From Bordetella trematum (GTDB lineage Bacteria > Pseudomonadota > Gammaproteobacteria > Burkholderiales > Burkholderiaceae_B), in NCBI RefSeq assembly GCF_900078335.1, contig NZ_FKBR01000034.1:22586-86585 (forward strand): a DNA stretch of 64,000 nt, given 5' to 3'. Under the pieces are notes generated by a model. The model saw nothing but the letters and a program-made list of their open reading frames with translations, had not been told where the DNA came from and ran no database searches. Below are positions 62,101 through 64,000 of this stretch, piece after piece. The position numbers and the translations under genes were made by a program. The number at the start of each line of letters is the position of its first letter. The first letter of the stretch is position 1.

Positions 62101-64000
62101 CACGGCCCGAGACGATGGTGTTGTCGGCCACATCGCCGGACAAATCGAAGGTGTTGCTGCCGCCGCCGCCGATGAGGGTCGTGATGACGTTGCTGCGGGT
62201 AGACAGCACATAAATATGGTCGTTGCCTTCGCGGGCATCCAGATTCACCTTCTGCATGTTCTGGTACAGGGTGTTGAGCCCGGCACCGCGAATCCCCTCC
62301 TGGGTCAGGACAAAAGCGTCATCGCCTTCGGAGCCCAGCATGGTGAAGGTGTTGGCACCACCTCCGCCATCCATCGAAAGCGGCCCGTTCAGCACATAGC
62401 CCGGCTTGCCATCCGGCTGCGCCTCGTGCGTCTGAAAGGCAAACACCAGGAACTCGTCATCGCGCTTGCCGCCATACAGCGCCAGCGGTGCGGCGTTGCT
62501 GTAGACGCGGAACACGTTGCTGCTGTTTTCCGCGCCGTAGATGGCAAGATCGAAGCTGTTGCCGCGTGACAGATAGCCCTGGGTGGTCCGGATCGTGTCG
62601 ATCTCGTCGCCCAGCGCCACGTTGGGGAAACGGCGATCCTGCGCGAACAGCTGCCCCACCTGGTACTCATTGCGCTTGGACGGATCGCTGCCGGCGCCGC
62701 CATCGATGGTCACGTGAGTGCCGGTGTCATCGATGAAGAAGCGGTTGCCGCCATCAACGGCGTTGATGCGCATGCCGCCCGTCAGGCTGCGATCGTAGTT
62801 CACGCGTTGCACCTGCTCGGCATAGCCCGTGCCTTGTGGCGTGAGCTTGGCCAGGAAGTTCGCGCGCAACAGGAAGGTTTCATCCTCTGTGCTGCCATTG
62901 ACCGTCAGGCGGTTGCCGCCCCACAGATTGTCCCGGCCCTGGCCGTCCGTGTTACGGACATTGATCAGGATGTCGGTCGGCGCGGCGTTCAGATTGACGA
63001 TGACATGGCTGGATCCGGAACCGCCATCCACATCGACCCTGTCGTTCTGGCCAGCCACCGTCTGTTGGCTGGTCAGGGAGGGCAGTTGATCCAGGACAAT
63101 CAGGTTATTGCCTGAACGCCCTTGGATGGAGATGCCACCGGCCAGCGCGCGCGCAGACAGGTAGACATAATCGTTCCCTGCGCCTGTATCGACCAGGGCG
63201 CCCGCGCCGAGCAGGATCTGCGACATCCAGATCTTGTCGTCGCCTGCCCCGGCATCGATGCTCAGATGGCCGAGCAGATCCGCCTGATCCAGCGTGATCA
63301 GGTCATTACCCTGGCCCGTGCGCAAGGTCGTCGCGCCACCCTGGAAGGTGTGCCACAGCAGCAACTCATTGTCACCATGCCCGGCGTCGATCGACAGACT
63401 GCCCTGACCCGCCACATCACGCAGCAGAATGCGGTCATCGCCTGCGCCGCTCAGGATGCGCGTATCGCCACCGATGGTCACACGGGTCATCTGCACCAGG
63501 TTGTCACCCTCGCCCGCCTCGATCAACAGTTGGCCCACGATGGCGCTGTCCACGACCATGATCGTGTCATCACCGTTGCCAGTACGAATCCCGGCACCCG
63601 CGCCCACCGTCACCGTATCCAGGCTAACGGTATTGGCGCCGTCACCAGCGTCAATGTCCAGCGAGCCGCCGATGTCGGTCTGCAGCAGGGTGACGCTGTC
63701 GTTGCCGGCACCGGAGGTGATCTGGGTAGCGCCACCCACCGTTACCACGGTCAGGTCGATGACGTTGTCGCCCTCGCCGGCCAGGATATCCAGCGAACCG
63801 CCGATATCCGTCTCCAGCAGGGTGATGCGGTCGTCGTCCTTACCGGTCGTGATACGCGTGGCCTTGGCCACCGAGACACGGGTCAGGTCAACGGTGTTGC
63901 TGCCGTCGCCGGCTGCAATCAGCAGTTGGCCCAGCAACTGGCTGTCCACCAGCGTGATCACATCCACGCCAGCACCCGTGTTGATAGACGTGTCGCCACC
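59183..64000 (-). CDS. Giant repeat protein with beta-solenoid and RTX-like repeats (5' partial)
   Basis: At least 1605 residues are in the window and the frame stays open at 64000. From the window edge to about 63080 the protein consists of 22-residue solenoid units arranged as 44-residue pairs, with core (T/A)GxG(D/N)(D/N)xI (for example SGAGNDSVTL, AGEGDNVIDL). A long middle part with GG/ND-rich strands follows. Hemolysin-type GGxGxD-like repeats occur at about 60640-60800 (LYGGAGDAVIYGGSGNDLIAGGGGSN region) and 60070-60300. The C-terminus has a Pro/Ala/Glu-rich spacer, one hydrophobic helix (about 59300-59365, AAGVGVLGLSAALGAGG), a basic cluster RSRRKSGLR and an acidic tail. This looks like a Ca-binding exported or surface protein held by a C-terminal membrane anchor. 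It heads the operon with HlyD, M50 and SecA-like genes. Confidence 0.85.
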   Translation of the reverse strand, partial: GGDTSINTGAGVDVITLVDSQLLGQLLIAAGDGSNTVDLTRVSVAKATRITTGKDDDRITLLETDIGGSLDILAGEGDNVIDLTVVTVGGATQITSGAGNDSVTLLQTDIGGSLDIDAGDGANTVSLDTVTVGAGAGIRTGNGDDTIMVVDSAIVGQLLIEAGEGDNLVQMTRVTIGGDTRILSGAGDDRILLRDVAGQGSLSIDAGHGDNELLLWHTFQGGATTLRTGQGNDLITLDQADLLGHLSIDAGAGDDKIWMSQILLGAGALVDTGAGNDYVYLSARALAGGISIQGRSGNNLIVLDQLPSLTSQQTVAGQNDRVDVDGGSGSSHVIVNLNAAPTDILINVRNTDGQGRDNLWGGNRLTVNGSTEDETFLLRANFLAKLTPQGTGYAEQVQRVNYDRSLTGGMRINAVDGGNRFFIDDTGTHVTIDGGAGSDPSKRNEYQVGQLFAQDRRFPNVALGDEIDTIRTTQGYLSRGNSFDLAIYGAENSSNVFRVYSNAAPLALYGGKRDDEFLVFAFQTHEAQPDGKPGYVLNGPLSMDGGGGANTFTMLGSEGDDAFVLTQEGIRGAGLNTLYQNMQKVNLDAREGNDHIYVLSTRSNVITTLIGGGGSNTFDLSGDVADNTIVSGREGSRDVFDGKQPVVITAQPGTLQGGNTVVLDVSLDPSVLPRPGSGQAYVSLTSAMLAAALYGSLTQGTGLSAADDLAAALQSLQGRGLLLSTDGGLTWHDSAVLAFDATGAGAQSWDTSRQVLVKLEEGAGLGLPPLDLAGRDLRLSASLFTTLPGLQDVALRPIVVSVGGQAAPGAGAGQSVTPRVTDQPVIRVDAVTGVSYANYPDQPHDLSAIQGGLLIEGGTLDTPDYDASLRAGIGLPGETDGELGPRDTGVAPTEPVNNRVRLFDDGATTGKTGMQDQAEQLDGLARLYHQPQAGEFGRITGLGMTPGVGQAGGQVTMSTAQGSFSHDRGVVFHGIQSVNTMLGQGDDTFTVRHAPVGTVTLVQGGGGNNRLVAEGSTVGGTQRPVLLFASTSQDDRYYTATSGQRQAGQALAFGPAGRSVLDARGATEGVILYGGAGDAVIYGGSGNDLIAGGGGSNVIHAGQGNNIVFGNAGINIDLGAPMDMAAGAGADVSTLHALTLVLSPEQAAGLAVGASADLLQAGANTITAGDGNNIVFANFGRIVTVSPVNYLRNRGDFIDPAAADGASVRYLSGAGLLSLENLPLRGTGSNQVTVGNGRNVVFGGLGDDVLQAGEGYNLLAGDGAQALYDGSGHIASFGSTFPSEGGDNQLYNAGHGVMLGGLGNNVLESGAGTNVMFGAHGRVSFVADRFSVIESQFIEHGGDTVLLAGSGSNFMLGGPGRSMLRGNLSKDVMVGDYAAIYLDPWSGRIKNLVRFGMGGNTPDLIARTMELLYSRSATLGQLPHPVFEREADTRVVLAGSPVAVSLAATRPDIVLARDGQALSDYAAGTDDPLAMAAGLDAAASGQSQAVPVAGQVEPVQAAVPPAQDVQDEPVTADPPADGQAEAAPSGEPDAPQAATSPSERLAQAAGVGVLGLSAALGAGGSVVFNARTQSWEPRSRRKSGLRVTRKQDEQQGEAAAVSEDE
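63080..64000 (-). repeat. In-frame 132-bp tandem repeats in the giant gene
   Basis: Seven repeat pairs at 132-bp (44-residue) spacing, each made of two 66-bp halves, run to the window edge and beyond. Halves alternate as VTVGGATQITSGAGND-type and DIGGSLDIDAGDGAN-type units. DNA similarity is lower than protein similarity, so these are old repeats kept for structure rather than a recent expansion. Confidence 0.85.

Noticed and set aside
59123..62569. A 1148-codon plus-strand open frame opposite the giant repeat gene
   Set aside because: Shadow of the repetitive GC-rich gene on the other strand; no domain or signal is seen.
63080..64000. Regular repeats considered as a CRISPR array
   Set aside because: The repeats are 132 bp, in frame, without spacers, and encode a consistent protein solenoid.

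Overview
The window looks like chromosomal DNA of a high-GC betaproteobacterium of the Alcaligenaceae (Bordetella/Achromobacter type). The support is GC content near two thirds, a conserved housekeeping block (YebC-purD-hemF-nadD-rsfS-rlmH-maf), glutathione reductase, GTP-type PEP carboxykinase and typical Bordetella-like accessory genes. No rRNA, tRNA, insertion sequence or CRISPR array was seen. The genus is an inference.

Layout. (1) 1-10126: a polyamine/GABA-type nitrogen catabolic locus. It holds a peptide-type ABC ATPase (cut by the window edge), a GABA-type aminotransferase, a small cupin, an acetylpolyamine-deacetylase-like protein, an M20 amidohydrolase, an EamA transporter and an aldehyde dehydrogenase in one tight operon. 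A GhrA-like reductase and a class III omega-aminotransferase follow. (2) 10185-17111: a HerA-like ATPase, then YebC, purD, hemF, nadD, rsfS, rlmH and maf. (3) 17157-21118: a PLP-dependent dehydratase with a YheO-type regulator, an HD hydrolase and a methyltransferase with a regulatory domain. (4) 21418-24803: an MHS-family transporter, a second acetylpolyamine amidohydrolase and a LysR regulator. (5) 24800-28626: pckG, fetA, fetB and a family-6 DNA glycosylase packed head to tail with overlaps. (6) 28890-45570: mixed metabolic and regulatory genes, including gor, a DAHP synthase, a ParB-like protein, an atypical low-GC polysaccharide deacetylase, ZIP and LysE transporters, and MFS pumps with divergent regulators. 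(7) 44383-49125: a ferric-siderophore uptake locus (AraC regulator, TonB-dependent receptor, cupin, RhtX/FptX-like permease). Its promoter region carries a clear Fur-type palindrome and a 21-bp-spaced direct repeat. (8) 49186-52364: a CynX-type MFS with AraC regulator, a MerR regulator and a DUF2938 protein.

(9) 52406-64000 (minus strand) is the most unusual part. It is a compact five-gene operon: a giant repeat protein (at least 1605 residues, 5' end outside the window), a GAF-HlyD membrane-fusion-type protein, an M50 metalloprotease/HlyD chimera with a PqqD-like front end, a shortened SecA paralogue and a small periplasmic adaptor. No ABC transporter and no outer-membrane channel are visible. 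The set suggests a dedicated export or surface-display pathway for the giant protein, driven or assisted by its own SecA-like ATPase. This function is inferred from gene content and order.

Gene starts were moved from the longest open frame to the ATG/GTG/TTG with the best ribosome-binding site and family fit; alternatives are stated in the entries.
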